In this document: piece by piece, positions 34,977 through 44,390 of the stretch | Layout: the number at the start of each line of letters is the position of its first letter | How positions within the stretch are numbered: position 1 is the stretch's first letter | Origin: Shewanella sp. 1CM18E | Lineage (GTDB): Bacteria > Pseudomonadota > Gammaproteobacteria > Enterobacterales > Shewanellaceae | Length of the DNA stretch: 64,000 bases | Reading direction: 5' to 3' | Assembly (NCBI RefSeq): GCF_023161665.1 | Contig: NZ_JALNTW010000005.1 | Span: 124,001 to 188,000, forward strand | Notes under the pieces: generated by a model | The model's input: only the letters and a program-made list of their open reading frames with translations | Database searches by the model: none | Told to the model about the DNA's origin: nothing | Position numbers and translations under genes: made by a program

Positions 34977-35323
34977 GGGGGCGGGGGAGACTTCGTCTAA
35001 CGATTAAAGTAATCAAACTGCGTTTGATAATTCTATCATGCTGTGCCTGACTTACGCTTTGTAGCTGTAAGCAATCAAGCTGCGCTTGATAAAGGTCGTG
35101 AGCTTCCAGCTCACACTCGGGCAAAAGGGGGACAACAGCTTCCCCCTCTTGCATCACCCGAGCCGCCCCTACGAAGTTGTCTTCCTCATACTTATGGATA
35201 AATCGCTAACGCTTCCGATGGGGCATCCTGCCCCGCGAAAGCTAACCCGACATCCCTGTCGGATTCACGCGATTTATTCCAACGTATTTCGGCAACTTCG
35301 ATGGGGTAGGTGTTTTCTGCAAG
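34977..35323. repeat. Dispersed hairpin-rich intergenic repeat, copy B
   Basis: From 35044 onward it repeats copy A (2158-2425) with few substitutions and single-base indels, in the same orientation. The same ordered stems are present; the last one has lost one pair (GTCGGA instead of GTCGGG). It carries an extra ATCAAA-ctgcg-TTTGAT hairpin near 35012-35029 and about 14 inserted bases (near 35054-35067). Short reading frames across it are by-products. It leads into an AT-rich segment with two orphan genes; 35324-35465 shows nothing further. Confidence 0.85.
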
Positions 35324-35465
35324 TAAATTACTTTGATTTAGCTTACTAATTTTCTTGAAAATGTCTAAGTAAGTCCACATGTAGATTTTATCCGTTATCT
35401 CGCGAGCGGATTGTGAAAAACAGTTTGGGTCTTTTCTTTTATTATCTTTTTCAGAGAGTAATGAA

Positions 35466-35672
35466 ATGAGAAGACGTCATAAAACTATTAAAAAATATGT
35501 AGCTAAAGTAATAGCGATTTGGAAGATGGTTGATAGGCTATCCCCATTTATAGAAGATACATTCTATTATGGAGATTTCTACTTATTAGCTGTTTATTTC
35601 GCTTATGTTGGCTATCGAATATGGAGGATGTTATCGAAGAAATCAAAGGCTAATAGTAAAAAGCAAAATTGA
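35466..35672 (+). CDS. Hypothetical 68-residue protein, one membrane segment
   Basis: I do not recognise it. The sequence is strongly basic at both ends, with a central aromatic, hydrophobic segment (FYLLAVYFAYVGYRIW, about 38-53) likely to cross or sit on the membrane. AGAGAG lies ahead of the start. The composition is AT-rich, like the next gene and unlike the catabolic operon before it. Confidence 0.5.
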   Translation: MRRRHKTIKKYVAKVIAIWKMVDRLSPFIEDTFYYGDFYLLAVYFAYVGYRIWRMLSKKSKANSKKQN

Positions 35673-35861
35673 TTTTCATCAATACGTAACGTGAAACCTA
35701 AACAGGCTAAACACGTAATTTGTAAACCTATATACACCAAAGGATATGATTACATTGAAATTATTTTCTAAGTAATCTGTTTTTCACTGAGAAGGCTCAG
35801 ACCTTCTACTAAAGAGTAAGTATTTTGAGTAAGACTGATATATTTGCTCTAGCGAGGATAA

Positions 35862-36311
35862 TTGAACAATAAGCTAACCGTCATCAATCGTAATGGTCGT
35901 TCTATGGATATTGACTTAAGTAAGCTTCATTCGATGTTAATTGAAGCTAGTACTTCGCTTATGTCCAAAAGCCGCAAAGTAGGCTACGTGAACGGTAGTT
36001 CGATTGAACCTAAATTAGCCCTGTTTCATAGAGCTAATTTAGCTATAGTTGAAAATGCTATTCGTGAATTAAAACAGTTTGATGGTTTAATTGATTGGCG
36101 TTTTGTGGCTATTTGTCCTTTAGAAATAGTAAAAACTATCATTTCTAGGCACGTATGGTTAGAAAAACTGACGGGGTTAAATGTCAGTATTTTAGGCTTG
36201 CTAAAACAGATAATTTGGCGATATCTGTTCACTGTAAGTTATTGCTTGTTAATTCTTGAAAGCCAGTCTTACTTTGTACGCCCTAAAAGTCGAAGCCCGC
36301 CAGAGAGCTGA
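35862..36311 (+). CDS. Hypothetical AT-rich gene, 149 residues
   Basis: A TTG start follows an in-frame stop and a close GAGG. The N-terminus (LTVINRNGRSMDIDLSKLHSMLIEA) faintly resembles the opening of an ATP-cone domain (basic-Gly-Arg then D-L-S-K), but the rest does not continue in that family and the similarity may be chance. The last 30 residues look like read-through into non-coding sequence. It may be a decayed or acquired gene. Confidence 0.4.
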   Translation: MNNKLTVINRNGRSMDIDLSKLHSMLIEASTSLMSKSRKVGYVNGSSIEPKLALFHRANLAIVENAIRELKQFDGLIDWRFVAICPLEIVKTIISRHVWLEKLTGLNVSILGLLKQIIWRYLFTVSYCLLILESQSYFVRPKSRSPPES

Positions 36312-36424
36312 GTATTTTTTATAGTCGTAACTCTCCTCAATTACTCTCCCAACTTAAAACTCACCCCATAAGTTCGTTTTTTATTGAAAGATATCTATCT
36401 TTATATATCGAGCCTACCTTAGTC

Positions 36425-37528
36425 TCAATCCAGTAATCTAAGCTGACTCTTACCGTACTCAGTAGCGAACGGCATCGCCTGTTGCGGGCTGAGGGTGAAT
36501 TCGTTTTCACAGCCGCTGCCGTTGGGTGTTTCCCAAAGCTCGATGCCTTTTGGGCTGAGGGTTAGGTAGAAATAGCCGGAGCCGTCTGAGTTATCGCAAT
36601 CTTCATAAACTTGCATATCGGCAAATAACTTTTCGCGCAGCGCAGCTGGCAGTTGATGCTGCATTTCATCAAGAGGGGCGTCGCTTTTAAACCATTGCCA
36701 AGGGTTGAATGCTTGACCATCGTTTAGATTAAAACTGGTGTAAGTGCGGCTTATGCCGCCAGCGCCATAACCTGCTGCCCAGCGGTAAAATCGTACGCTA
36801 AGCCAATCTTGGTTAATAAAATCGATTTCAGCTCCGGTTTCGTCTGCGATTGGCTGGCCTACTCGCGCCAGCATGTTGCGGCGGGTTTCAAAGGTTTCTG
36901 CAAGCTGTTCTTCGCTAGTTAGCTTTTGCTTGAGCCACTGGTTAATTGCTGGGATACCTGTTTGCTCACCTTTTAGTTCGAGGCCGAGCTCTGAACCATA
37001 TGTTAATTGGCGGTAGCTTATTGGGCTGGTGTGAGTTTTGTTAGCGTTGGCTTGTAGGGAGTCTGCATTGGCAAACTGCTGCCAATTGCCACGGCGAATT
37101 TTTGGCGTGGTTTCTAGCGGCTGGTTATAGGCGTCGCTGCTGCAATCATTGATGCCATCAGGGCTGATTTGGCGTTCAAGCTTAATGGTTAACGATTTAG
37201 CTGACTGATTTTGAGCTGGCTCTGTCTTGGACCACTCTTTGTTAGACCAGCGGCCTATTAGCTGGTGCTCGCTGACATTATCAAACTGCCAGAAGCCAGT
37301 TTGTTTGTCTTCTTGCCAGTGGTTATCGACCTGTTCCAGCCTGATTGGCGTTAAATAGCGCTGATAGTAATAGCTGCCTGTGCCGTATTCATTAAAGCAG
37401 ACACGGATTTTACTTTTACCTAAGGTTCCTTGCCAAGTTCCAGTTAATTCATCTGCGGCAAAGGCCGGTAAAGTCAGAGTGGATATTAAGCTAAAGGCTA
37501 AGGTAAGACGCAACATCTTAGGGCACAT
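36425..37528 (-). CDS. Secreted or periplasmic protein of unknown function
   Basis: The 367-residue protein begins with a Sec signal peptide (MLRLTLAFSLISTLTLPAFA from the second Met, cleavage after AFA). AAGAGA lies upstream of the first Met (37528). The mature part begins with a lipocalin-like LTGTWQGTLGKSKIRVCFN segment and later has alternating strands rich in Trp, Tyr and Gly (VRFYRWAAGYGAGGISRTYT, WFKSD). Four or more Cys residues (near C47, C128, C324 and C350) could form disulfides, fitting a periplasmic site. Monocistronic. Confidence 0.75.
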   Translation of the reverse strand: MCPKMLRLTLAFSLISTLTLPAFAADELTGTWQGTLGKSKIRVCFNEYGTGSYYYQRYLTPIRLEQVDNHWQEDKQTGFWQFDNVSEHQLIGRWSNKEWSKTEPAQNQSAKSLTIKLERQISPDGINDCSSDAYNQPLETTPKIRRGNWQQFANADSLQANANKTHTSPISYRQLTYGSELGLELKGEQTGIPAINQWLKQKLTSEEQLAETFETRRNMLARVGQPIADETGAEIDFINQDWLSVRFYRWAAGYGAGGISRTYTSFNLNDGQAFNPWQWFKSDAPLDEMQHQLPAALREKLFADMQVYEDCDNSDGSGYFYLTLSPKGIELWETPNGSGCENEFTLSPQQAMPFATEYGKSQLRLLD

Positions 37529-37691
37529 TATTGTTATCTCTTATCGGAACGTGACTGGGTATCGCAAGTTGTATTTAGAGGATGTATGCTAACACCATCA
37601 TCTTTTAAAATCATGGTGTTAGCTAACATTTTTAGAACGGTTTACTGGTGAATAAATCGATCTTTTATTACTGAATATCCCGACTTTTCAG

Positions 37692-38930
37692 TTAGAAGTA
37701 ATAACCAAAGTTGATATTAAAGCGGGTGTTGGTACCGCCATCACCTACCATAGTGCCGCCGATAAAGGGCTGGTTTTCTGCGACAACAAAGTCTACATAG
37801 GTATAAAGTCCACCTGCGCTTATCGCCATGCCTGTAACGTTCATAAAGGTATCCGCCATGGCAGCAGGCTTGTCGGTCACTAACGAGTAATCGTTGTAGA
37901 AAGTTAGATTTGAAATTGGGCCAATTTCAACCGGTAAGCTGTAGGCTAGGTTGGCGATATAGGTGGTTGCTTCAGCTGGAATGGAGTCATAAAAGTGATA
38001 AGCAGCTACGACAATACGATCAACATCCATACCGTCTACATCGTACTTGTAGTCGGTCATCTGTAGTTTTACGTTCCAGCGATCATAGTTAATCACGCTG
38101 TGAATCGCGGCGGCAACGTTATCACCGTCAGTGCCGTTTTCAATTTCTAATTGTCCCGCTTGCAGTGATGCTCCTAACTCTACACTTACATCATTGAACG
38201 CAAAGGTGTGGGCGTAACGAGCATTGAAGGTATTGACCTCTCCTGCTGCGTAGCCGTCACTTGGCGCGTCATAGGCATCTTCGCCGTCTAATCGAATACC
38301 CACTACATCGTAGGCATAGCGGTCGGTGCGATCAGAGACAAAACCATCAATACCGCCTTGTTCATCGTTTTTATAGAAGGCGAAGTCAAATTGGTTATTG
38401 TCACCTTTGTAGGTGTAGTTCAGTCCCATGTCATGATCATCTTCTAACCCTAGGTAGAAGTTTGAACTGAAAAAGTAATTATTAGATGCGTAAGTTAACA
38501 GACCAAAAGGCACTTGGGTGACACCAATTTTGGCCTGCTGTTGCTCATCAAAGTTATAACCAATCCAAGCGTGTTGGATAACATTCATATACTCAAACCA
38601 GCGATATTGAGCAGAAAAGATCAGATCTTTATAGTTACCTGAAACGTCTATGCGAAAGAGGTCGAAATCGAAGTCACCACCACGGTCGGCATTGTCATCA
38701 TCGTAATCTTCATAAGCATAATTAACCCGCACGGCGCCGCCGAATTTCACGCTACTTTGTTGAGCTTTTTGCTCATCTTCTACAGCTTTGTCCTTTGCTT
38801 GTTGTTGCTCTGCTTCGAGTTGCTCGATTCGAGCTTTTAATGCGGCAAGCTCTTCATCGATTGGAGTTGCTTGCGCATTAGTTGCTAACGCCAAGGCGAT
38901 ACAAGCGGCAAGTGAGTAACGGGTCATCAT
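37692..38930 (-). CDS. Outer-membrane porin with N-terminal coiled coil
   Basis: The 412-residue protein has a signal peptide (MTRYSLAACIALALATNAQA), then a short coiled coil (about 25-60, EELAALKARIEQLEAEQQQAK), then an antiparallel beta-barrel with aspartate-rich turns and a C-terminal aromatic (NINFGYYF), the usual outer-membrane insertion signal. The coiled coil probably trimerises in the periplasm, as in OprP-like and similar porins. Two adjacent Met codons are possible; AAGGA spacing favours the second (38927). Substrate is unknown. Confidence 0.85.
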   Translation of the reverse strand: MMTRYSLAACIALALATNAQATPIDEELAALKARIEQLEAEQQQAKDKAVEDEQKAQQSSVKFGGAVRVNYAYEDYDDDNADRGGDFDFDLFRIDVSGNYKDLIFSAQYRWFEYMNVIQHAWIGYNFDEQQQAKIGVTQVPFGLLTYASNNYFFSSNFYLGLEDDHDMGLNYTYKGDNNQFDFAFYKNDEQGGIDGFVSDRTDRYAYDVVGIRLDGEDAYDAPSDGYAAGEVNTFNARYAHTFAFNDVSVELGASLQAGQLEIENGTDGDNVAAAIHSVINYDRWNVKLQMTDYKYDVDGMDVDRIVVAAYHFYDSIPAEATTYIANLAYSLPVEIGPISNLTFYNDYSLVTDKPAAMADTFMNVTGMAISAGGLYTYVDFVVAENQPFIGGTMVGDGGTNTRFNINFGYYF

Positions 38931-39539
38931 TTATCCTTATTGATCTAGTTTCAATTGTGTTGATTAGGATTGTTGGCGGTTCTTTTAGAGGTCTGAAAAC
39001 ACGGCAACGACATCCTTTTCGATGGATTTATTTGTAAGGTATGCTCAAAGTCGCTGTGGTGGTAAGGCAATGAGATCCCAAGACTTTGGCTGTAAAGCTT
39101 TTAGGTAGCTAAGCGGGAGAGATTGAGGGTGATAAAGGGTTACAGTTAAGGCAGCAGTTAAACAGCAGCGCATCATAAAAGCTCCATGCAGAGGTAATGT
39201 ATCTTTAGTGCATCCGTAAATTTATTGTTCAGGTGAGTTACTGCAATAAAAGCACGCTTCAATCTCTGTTATAGGCAACCGGATTATTGTTGGCACTAAT
39301 GCGCGTTATTAATATTGGCGATTAATGTTTTATTAGGGTTGTCTTATGGTGGCTAAATTTAACATGTTTATTGTGTGGTTAATAGCCTTGAACTCTTGCA
39401 AGCGACCTAGGAGGTCGTTTGAGACTGGGGATAGCGGTGAATGAAAAACATCCTGATTGCTATGGTATTGACTTATATGAATTATTTTTAGAGTTAACCA
39501 CTTAGTACGCTATTGGCATAAATGAAAACATTGACCGTT
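38931..39539. other. Long intergenic region upstream of the porin
   Basis: About 610 bases without a convincing gene. A perfect small hairpin CGACCT-agg-AGGTCG occurs at 39403-39417. No recognised regulatory motif; porin promoter elements must lie at its left end. Confidence 0.4.
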
Positions 39540-39647
39540 TTATTTTGATTGGCGGCGTTTGAGGAGGCGGTAGCCAATTATGGTGATGATAGTGCCTAAA
39601 ACGATATAAGTTGTTATCGCAACTCCAATAAAGGTTTGAGTATCCAT
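39540..39647 (-). CDS. Tiny single-segment membrane protein (35 residues)
   Basis: From ATG at 39647, with AGGA eight bases upstream, 35 codons encode MDTQTFIGVAITTYIVLGTI followed by a short hydrophobic part and a basic tail (GYRLLKRRQSK). This is the pattern of a single-pass bacterial small membrane protein with its tail in the cytoplasm. An ATG at 39653 is too close to the ribosome site. No family recognised. The region between it and the next gene (39648-40015) shows nothing else. Confidence 0.55.
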   Translation of the reverse strand: MDTQTFIGVAITTYIVLGTIITIIGYRLLKRRQSK

Positions 39648-40015
39648 AAGCATGTTCCTTTGGCTATTTTAAAGCTCAGATCCATTTAAAATCTGAGCTA
39701 TAGCTTGATGGTAGCATAAAATTTGATCAATGTTTATTTGCCGTTGGCAGCTTAGATGCAATACGCCTAGTTTGTTGAAAATATCCGCTAAATTATTGCT
39801 GTTGTTAATACTTGCTCTGTAAAGTGAACTCTGATAAGTGATTGCTTTTAATCGTAAAAATAATCACTTGTATCGTTTAGTTCTTGCTCGGCCACTTTTG
39901 AGTTGTGATAAATGTCATCTTTTGATTATTAATATATTGCTAATATTGTTGTGGCTTAGGTGGAAAGTTAATCCGCCTATTTTTCCTTTATTAGTTAGTA
40001 AGATGGATGTTTTAA

Positions 40016-40381
40016 ATGTTTAAGAAAATCGCTCTAGTATGTTTGGCTTTACTGATTACAGGCTGTGCTACACATGGTAATAAGATTGATGAGTCTGCAG
40101 TTAGTAAATTGAAAAAAGGTCAAACAACTGAAGAGCAGGTTATTACTATGTTGGGTAAGCCTACTTCTTCTGGCTTCTCATCTGACGGTAGTAAAATGCT
40201 AACATTTAGCTACGCTAACGCGAGTGCAAACCCAATTTCATTTATTCCTTACGTGGGTATGTTTTTTTCTAGCACAGACGTTGAGTCTCAAGTGCTTTAC
40301 GTGACTTTGAACAAGTCAGGTAAAGTTTCTGATTACTCTTATAGTAGCAGCGAGTCTGAAGTAAAGACTGGTTTACTATAA
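40016..40381 (+). CDS. BamE/SmpA-like outer-membrane lipoprotein
   Basis: The 121-residue protein has a lipoprotein signal with lipobox LITGC (Cys17). The mature part has the SmpA/OmlA pattern: SKLKKGQTTEEQVITMLGKPTSSG, a helix-turn-strand with the conserved K-G-x-T-x-x-x-V...G-x-P, then strands ending VLYVTLNKSGKVSDYSY. It may be a stand-alone BamE paralogue rather than the core assembly subunit, since that gene usually neighbours fur or recN. A terminator follows. Confidence 0.85.
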   Translation: MFKKIALVCLALLITGCATHGNKIDESAVSKLKKGQTTEEQVITMLGKPTSSGFSSDGSKMLTFSYANASANPISFIPYVGMFFSSTDVESQVLYVTLNKSGKVSDYSYSSSESEVKTGLL

Positions 40382-40422
40382 AAGTAAAATAGTCTGATAA
40401 ATCCTTATAGGATGCATGTTTC

Positions 40423-40468
40423 GACCTCTTACTCGATTAGCTTTTGGCTAAAAGGTAAGAGGTCTTTT
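40423..40468 (+). terminator. Rho-independent terminator after the lipoprotein gene
   Basis: Arms GACCTCTTAC and GTAAGAGGTC pair perfectly over 10 bp around a 22-base loop and precede TTTT. Confidence 0.8.
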
Positions 40469-40653
40469 GTTTAACTTATTGTCACCTTTCTATCTCTGCT
40501 CTCTTGTTACTAGATCCTCAGTAACACTTATTCTCAAAAGCTGAACCTAGCTTAAGGTAATTCTTATATTTTGCGCGTAATATCCGGCGCCTGCTTCCTT
40601 GCTGTTTGGTAAGGCTGCTAATTAGCACTAGATATGATTTAAGAGGATTGCAC

Positions 40654-41745
40654 GTGAGCACTTTGTTTTCACCCGCCCGTATTGGCAACATGACACTGAA
40701 AAACCGCTTTGTAAGAAGTGCTACTTGGGAAAATATGGCAACCGAAACTGGCCATATGACGGACAAGTTGTACTCAGTGTATGAAGAGCTGGCTAAAGGC
40801 GAGGTTGGATTGATTGTGACCGGCTACGCCAATATCGTTGCTGAAGAGAAGCCAAACGCCGGCATGATGGGCATGTACGATGATTCGTTTATTGCTGAAT
40901 ACCAAAAGCTGACCGAATTGGTGCATGGTTATGACTCCAAGATTGTTATGCAGCTAGCTTATGGCGGCACTAAGACTACTTATAACGTGGGTGAGCGAGT
41001 GATATTCGCCCCGAGCGCCATTGCTGAACGCGGTACCCAAACCATGGGTAAGGCAATGACTAAAGAGGAAATTGACTACATTGTTCAGGCATTCGCCGAG
41101 GCGAGTCGCCGCGCACAAGAATCAGGCTTTGATGGCGTGGAAATCCATGCCGCACATACTTATCTGATTAACCAGTTTTTAAGCCCTTATTACAATCAAC
41201 GTGATGATGAGTACGGTGGTAGCCTTGAAAATCGTATGCGTTTTTTGCTGGAAATCTACGCTGAGATCCGCAAACTAGTTGGTGGTGATTACCCTATTTT
41301 AGTCAAGTTAACAGCATCTGAGTTTTTCGATGGTGGCTTAACTTTTGACGAGACCCGCAGCATCTGTAAAAAGTTAGAATCAGTGGGTGTGGATGCGATT
41401 ATTGTCTCTGGTAATATCCATGGCAATGCTAATACTGTGGTAGGTGAAGCATTTGATGGTTATACCATTCAAAGTGAAGGGTACTTCCGCGAGTATGGCG
41501 CCGTGGTTAGTCAAGAGCTTGATATTCCAGTGATCACAGTTGGCGGCCTTGCTGATATCCGTGGGATTGAAGAGCTAGCACAAACTACAAAAATTGCGTT
41601 TTTTGCACTGTCTCGCCCCTTACTAGCCGAGCCACATTTGATAAAACGCTGGCAAGAGGGCAGTTTGGCAGAGGTAGATTGTGAGCGTTGTTCTAAATGC
41701 CGCACCAAGCGCGGTAATTTCTGCGTCGTCTATAAAAAGCGCTAA
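40654..41745 (+). CDS. NADH:flavin oxidoreductase (Old Yellow Enzyme family)
   Basis: The GTG start at 40654 has AAGAGG upstream and gives 363 residues beginning STLFSPARIGNMTLKNRFVRSAT, the typical start of OYE TIM barrels. Active-site pieces include GFDGVEIHAAHTYLINQFLSP, with the His-Ala-Ala-His substrate pocket, YGGSLENRMRF, and VITVGGLADI for the flavin phosphate. The C-terminal CERCSKCRTKRGNFC carries five Cys; in larger relatives a similar motif holds a 4Fe-4S cluster, but here the domain is truncated. Physiological substrate unknown. Monocistronic. Confidence 0.9.
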   Translation: MSTLFSPARIGNMTLKNRFVRSATWENMATETGHMTDKLYSVYEELAKGEVGLIVTGYANIVAEEKPNAGMMGMYDDSFIAEYQKLTELVHGYDSKIVMQLAYGGTKTTYNVGERVIFAPSAIAERGTQTMGKAMTKEEIDYIVQAFAEASRRAQESGFDGVEIHAAHTYLINQFLSPYYNQRDDEYGGSLENRMRFLLEIYAEIRKLVGGDYPILVKLTASEFFDGGLTFDETRSICKKLESVGVDAIIVSGNIHGNANTVVGEAFDGYTIQSEGYFREYGAVVSQELDIPVITVGGLADIRGIEELAQTTKIAFFALSRPLLAEPHLIKRWQEGSLAEVDCERCSKCRTKRGNFCVVYKKR

Positions 41746-42331
41746 AGAGTAGATAATGTTGATGCTAATTATGGCTAATTGGCGTCAACTCTTCCTGAGG
41801 CTATTGCGACTCATTGCTAAACTTTACGTTTGGTTTTACTTGAGTATTTCCCCATAAGCCAACTCCAAACTTCAGTTGTTCCCATCATCAGTTTGTTAAT
41901 TATATTAGCTTCGACCTATATTTAATCGAAATGCTTATTTATAGATGTTTAGCGTCTTGTTCTTCGCGACTTTTATTGTTTCCATCTATCCCGATAGCAA
42001 GCTGTGACGGGCTTTTATTAACATTCGGCTGATTATTATTCAGTAGTTTTTAAGTCGCTCAGAATATATGAGAACTACGTCACAAATTGCGTCTATTCGC
42101 GACATAAGTTTGTCGACAGAAAGTTGAATTAACATTATTTTATCTTTAGTCCATATTAATCGTAATCTGGATAACTTTCGAGTGTTATAAGACTCACAAA
42201 AAAAACCGTTCACACACATAATTCATACTCTTTCTCTCAGTAGAAAACCCGTCTGGCCTTTTTCAGCACGGGGAGCAGTCTGTGGCGTGCACTTAATTAA
42301 ATCTGTTTTTAGGTTGTTGCGGACAATAAAA
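41746..42331. other. Intergenic region upstream of the BCCT gene
   Basis: About 585 AT-rich bases. I see no gene, riboswitch or hairpin of note. An upstream in-frame start at 42287 exists, but the added residues look non-coding. Confidence 0.4.
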
Positions 42332-44284
42332 ATGAAAAAACACTTCGAGCTTATCGACAAGCCGACATTTTTCGGTGCGCTATTACTGCTCTGTGCAGTA
42401 GTGATCCCGTTATTGCTATTTCCAGCTGAAGGGGCTGAATGGATTGCAGTTGCTAAAACATTTATGACCGACAAACTAGGCTTTGCATATTTAGGCCTAG
42501 GTTTGGCGGCATTTTTCTTCATGATTTATATCGTTTTCTCTGACATTGGTCAGATTAAACTGGGCGATCCTGATGAAAAACCTGAGTTTGCGCTAGCATC
42601 TTGGGCTGCGATGTTATTTTGTGGTGGCATTGGTGCAAGTATTCTTTATTGGGGCACGATCGAGTGGGCCTATTACTACCAAAACCCACCATTCCAGCTA
42701 GAGGCTGGCAGTGAAGAAGCGGTTCGCTGGGCGGCGACTTACGGCTTGTTCCACTGGGGACCAATTGCTTGGTGTATCTATATGATCCCAGCAATTCCAA
42801 TTGCTTACTTCTTCTATGTACGTAAACAACCTGTACTTAAAGTCTCTGCTGCACTTATGCCTGTTATTGGCGAAGCAAACAGCTTTGGTAAGTTAGGTAA
42901 AGTGATTGATGTACTATTTATCTTTGGTCTATTGGGCGGCGCGGCAACCACGCTAGGTTTAGCTGCACCACTGATTAACGAAGGCATTAGCTACCTGTTT
43001 GGTATTCCTGCATCGACGGGCAGCCAAATTGCGGTACTAATGGTATGTACTGGTATCTTTGCTTACTCCTCTTACATGGGCATGGACAAAGGCATTAAGA
43101 TTTTAAGTAACATTAACTTCTGGGGCGCACTAGGTTTACTGCTGTTTGTACTGGTTTGTGGCCCAACAATCTTTATGTTGGAAACCGGCTTAGATTCAAT
43201 TGGTCGCATGCTGTCTAACTTCTTTGTTATGGCGACCTGGGCTGAACCTTTCGGTGGTATGGGTACCTTTGAAGATACGCATTTCCCACAAGACTGGACT
43301 ATTTTCTACTGGGCGTGGTGGTTAGTATTTGCGCCAAGTATGGGCCTATTCGTTGCGCGTATTTCACGTGGTAGAACGATTAAGCAGATGGTATCTGGTG
43401 CCGTATTCTTCGGTTCACTAGGTTGCTCTATGTACTTCATCATTCTTGGTAACTACGGTCTATCTTTGCAGTTGTCTGGCCAATTAGATGTGGTAAGCAT
43501 TCTTAATGCTGAAGGTGCGACTCGTGCAATCTTCGCGATTTTAGAGCAGTTACCATTTAGTACTTTGATCATCGCACTATTTACCTTGTTATGTGTGATT
43601 TTCACGGCAACGACTTTTGACTCTATCTCTTACATCTTAGCGTCAGTTGTGCAAACGAATGTGACCGAAGATCCAATGCGTTGGAACCGTCTGTTTTGGG
43701 CTTTCACGTTATCATTTATGCCTTCAGCATTGATGTTTATGGGCGGCCTAGCAACACTGCAAACTGCGGCAATTGTCGGTGGTTTACCGTTATTGATTAT
43801 CGCGGTGATGCTAATGATCTCGGGTGTTAAGGCGGCGACGTTAGACTTAGCGCACCAAGATGATTACGTTGACCCTGTGATCAATATTTCTGATCTACCA
43901 GATGTTGACCCTTGGAGCAAAGAAGGTCAGGCGCTAGCTCGTTTTGAGCTGTTACGTGATAACGCAATCGAAGCTGCAGAGCTTGAGCGTGAAGCGAACG
44001 ACGCGATCTGGATGCTGAAAAAGCAACTACGTAAAGAGGCGCTATCGCGTGGTGAATCGAGCATTGATTTAGGTGATGCACCTGATGAGATCATTGAAAA
44101 GCTACGTCAGTTAACTGATGATTCGATGAAAGCCAAAGAAGCGAAGCTGGCTGCATCTGAGCTTGCTCAAGAAGCACGTGTAGCCTTTGATGCACTAATG
44201 CGTAGCAAAGAAGAGGAAGAAGCATTATTAGCACAAGAAGAAGTTAAGCTGGCTATTCAAGCTAGATTAAACACTCCGAGCTAA
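42332..44284 (+). CDS. BCCT-family transporter with long C-terminal extension
   Basis: The 650-residue protein has 12 membrane segments and the BCCT signature WAWWLVFAPSMGLFVARISRGRT. The aromatic substrate box and a GGIGASILYWGTIEWAYY segment are present. These carriers import quaternary amines such as betaine, choline or carnitine, driven by sodium or protons. The C-terminal 135 residues are hydrophilic, Glu/Lys/Ala-rich and predicted helical or coiled coil (about 510-650), a feature linked with osmotic sensing in BetP and BetT-type carriers. Monocistronic with its own terminator. Confidence 0.92.
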   Translation: MKKHFELIDKPTFFGALLLLCAVVIPLLLFPAEGAEWIAVAKTFMTDKLGFAYLGLGLAAFFFMIYIVFSDIGQIKLGDPDEKPEFALASWAAMLFCGGIGASILYWGTIEWAYYYQNPPFQLEAGSEEAVRWAATYGLFHWGPIAWCIYMIPAIPIAYFFYVRKQPVLKVSAALMPVIGEANSFGKLGKVIDVLFIFGLLGGAATTLGLAAPLINEGISYLFGIPASTGSQIAVLMVCTGIFAYSSYMGMDKGIKILSNINFWGALGLLLFVLVCGPTIFMLETGLDSIGRMLSNFFVMATWAEPFGGMGTFEDTHFPQDWTIFYWAWWLVFAPSMGLFVARISRGRTIKQMVSGAVFFGSLGCSMYFIILGNYGLSLQLSGQLDVVSILNAEGATRAIFAILEQLPFSTLIIALFTLLCVIFTATTFDSISYILASVVQTNVTEDPMRWNRLFWAFTLSFMPSALMFMGGLATLQTAAIVGGLPLLIIAVMLMISGVKAATLDLAHQDDYVDPVINISDLPDVDPWSKEGQALARFELLRDNAIEAAELEREANDAIWMLKKQLRKEALSRGESSIDLGDAPDEIIEKLRQLTDDSMKAKEAKLAASELAQEARVAFDALMRSKEEEEALLAQEEVKLAIQARLNTPS

Positions 44285-44291
44285 TGCTAAC

Positions 44292-44320
44292 GATTAATGC
44301 CTGAGGTTCAGGCATTAATC
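44292..44320 (+). other. Perfect 13-bp hairpin just after the BCCT stop codon
   Basis: GATTAATGCCTGA/TCAGGCATTAATC encloses loop GGT. There is no T tract, and a normal terminator follows 17 bases later, so this is a separate 3' UTR structure. Confidence 0.6.
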
Positions 44321-44336
44321 GACAAACGCGAGATAC

Positions 44337-44364
44337 AAAAAAGCCGCTAATAAGCGGCTTTTTT
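44337..44364. terminator. Bidirectional terminator between the BCCT gene and gorA
   Basis: Stem AAGCCGCT/AGCGGCTT with loop AATA is flanked by A and T runs and serves the two convergent genes. The stem is nearly the same as the dpaL terminator at 27.9 kb. Confidence 0.9.
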
Positions 44365-44390
44365 ATTGCTAATACTTTGATTAGCAAGGG

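Noticed and set aside
34912..35349. Frames within and beside repeat copy B (34912-35157 minus, 35086-35349 plus)
   Set aside because: They follow hairpin repeat sequence; the corresponding frames are not kept intact in copy A.
39838..40023. 61-codon plus-strand frame before the lipoprotein gene
   Set aside because: No ribosome site, low-complexity AT-rich codons, and it overlaps the lipoprotein start.
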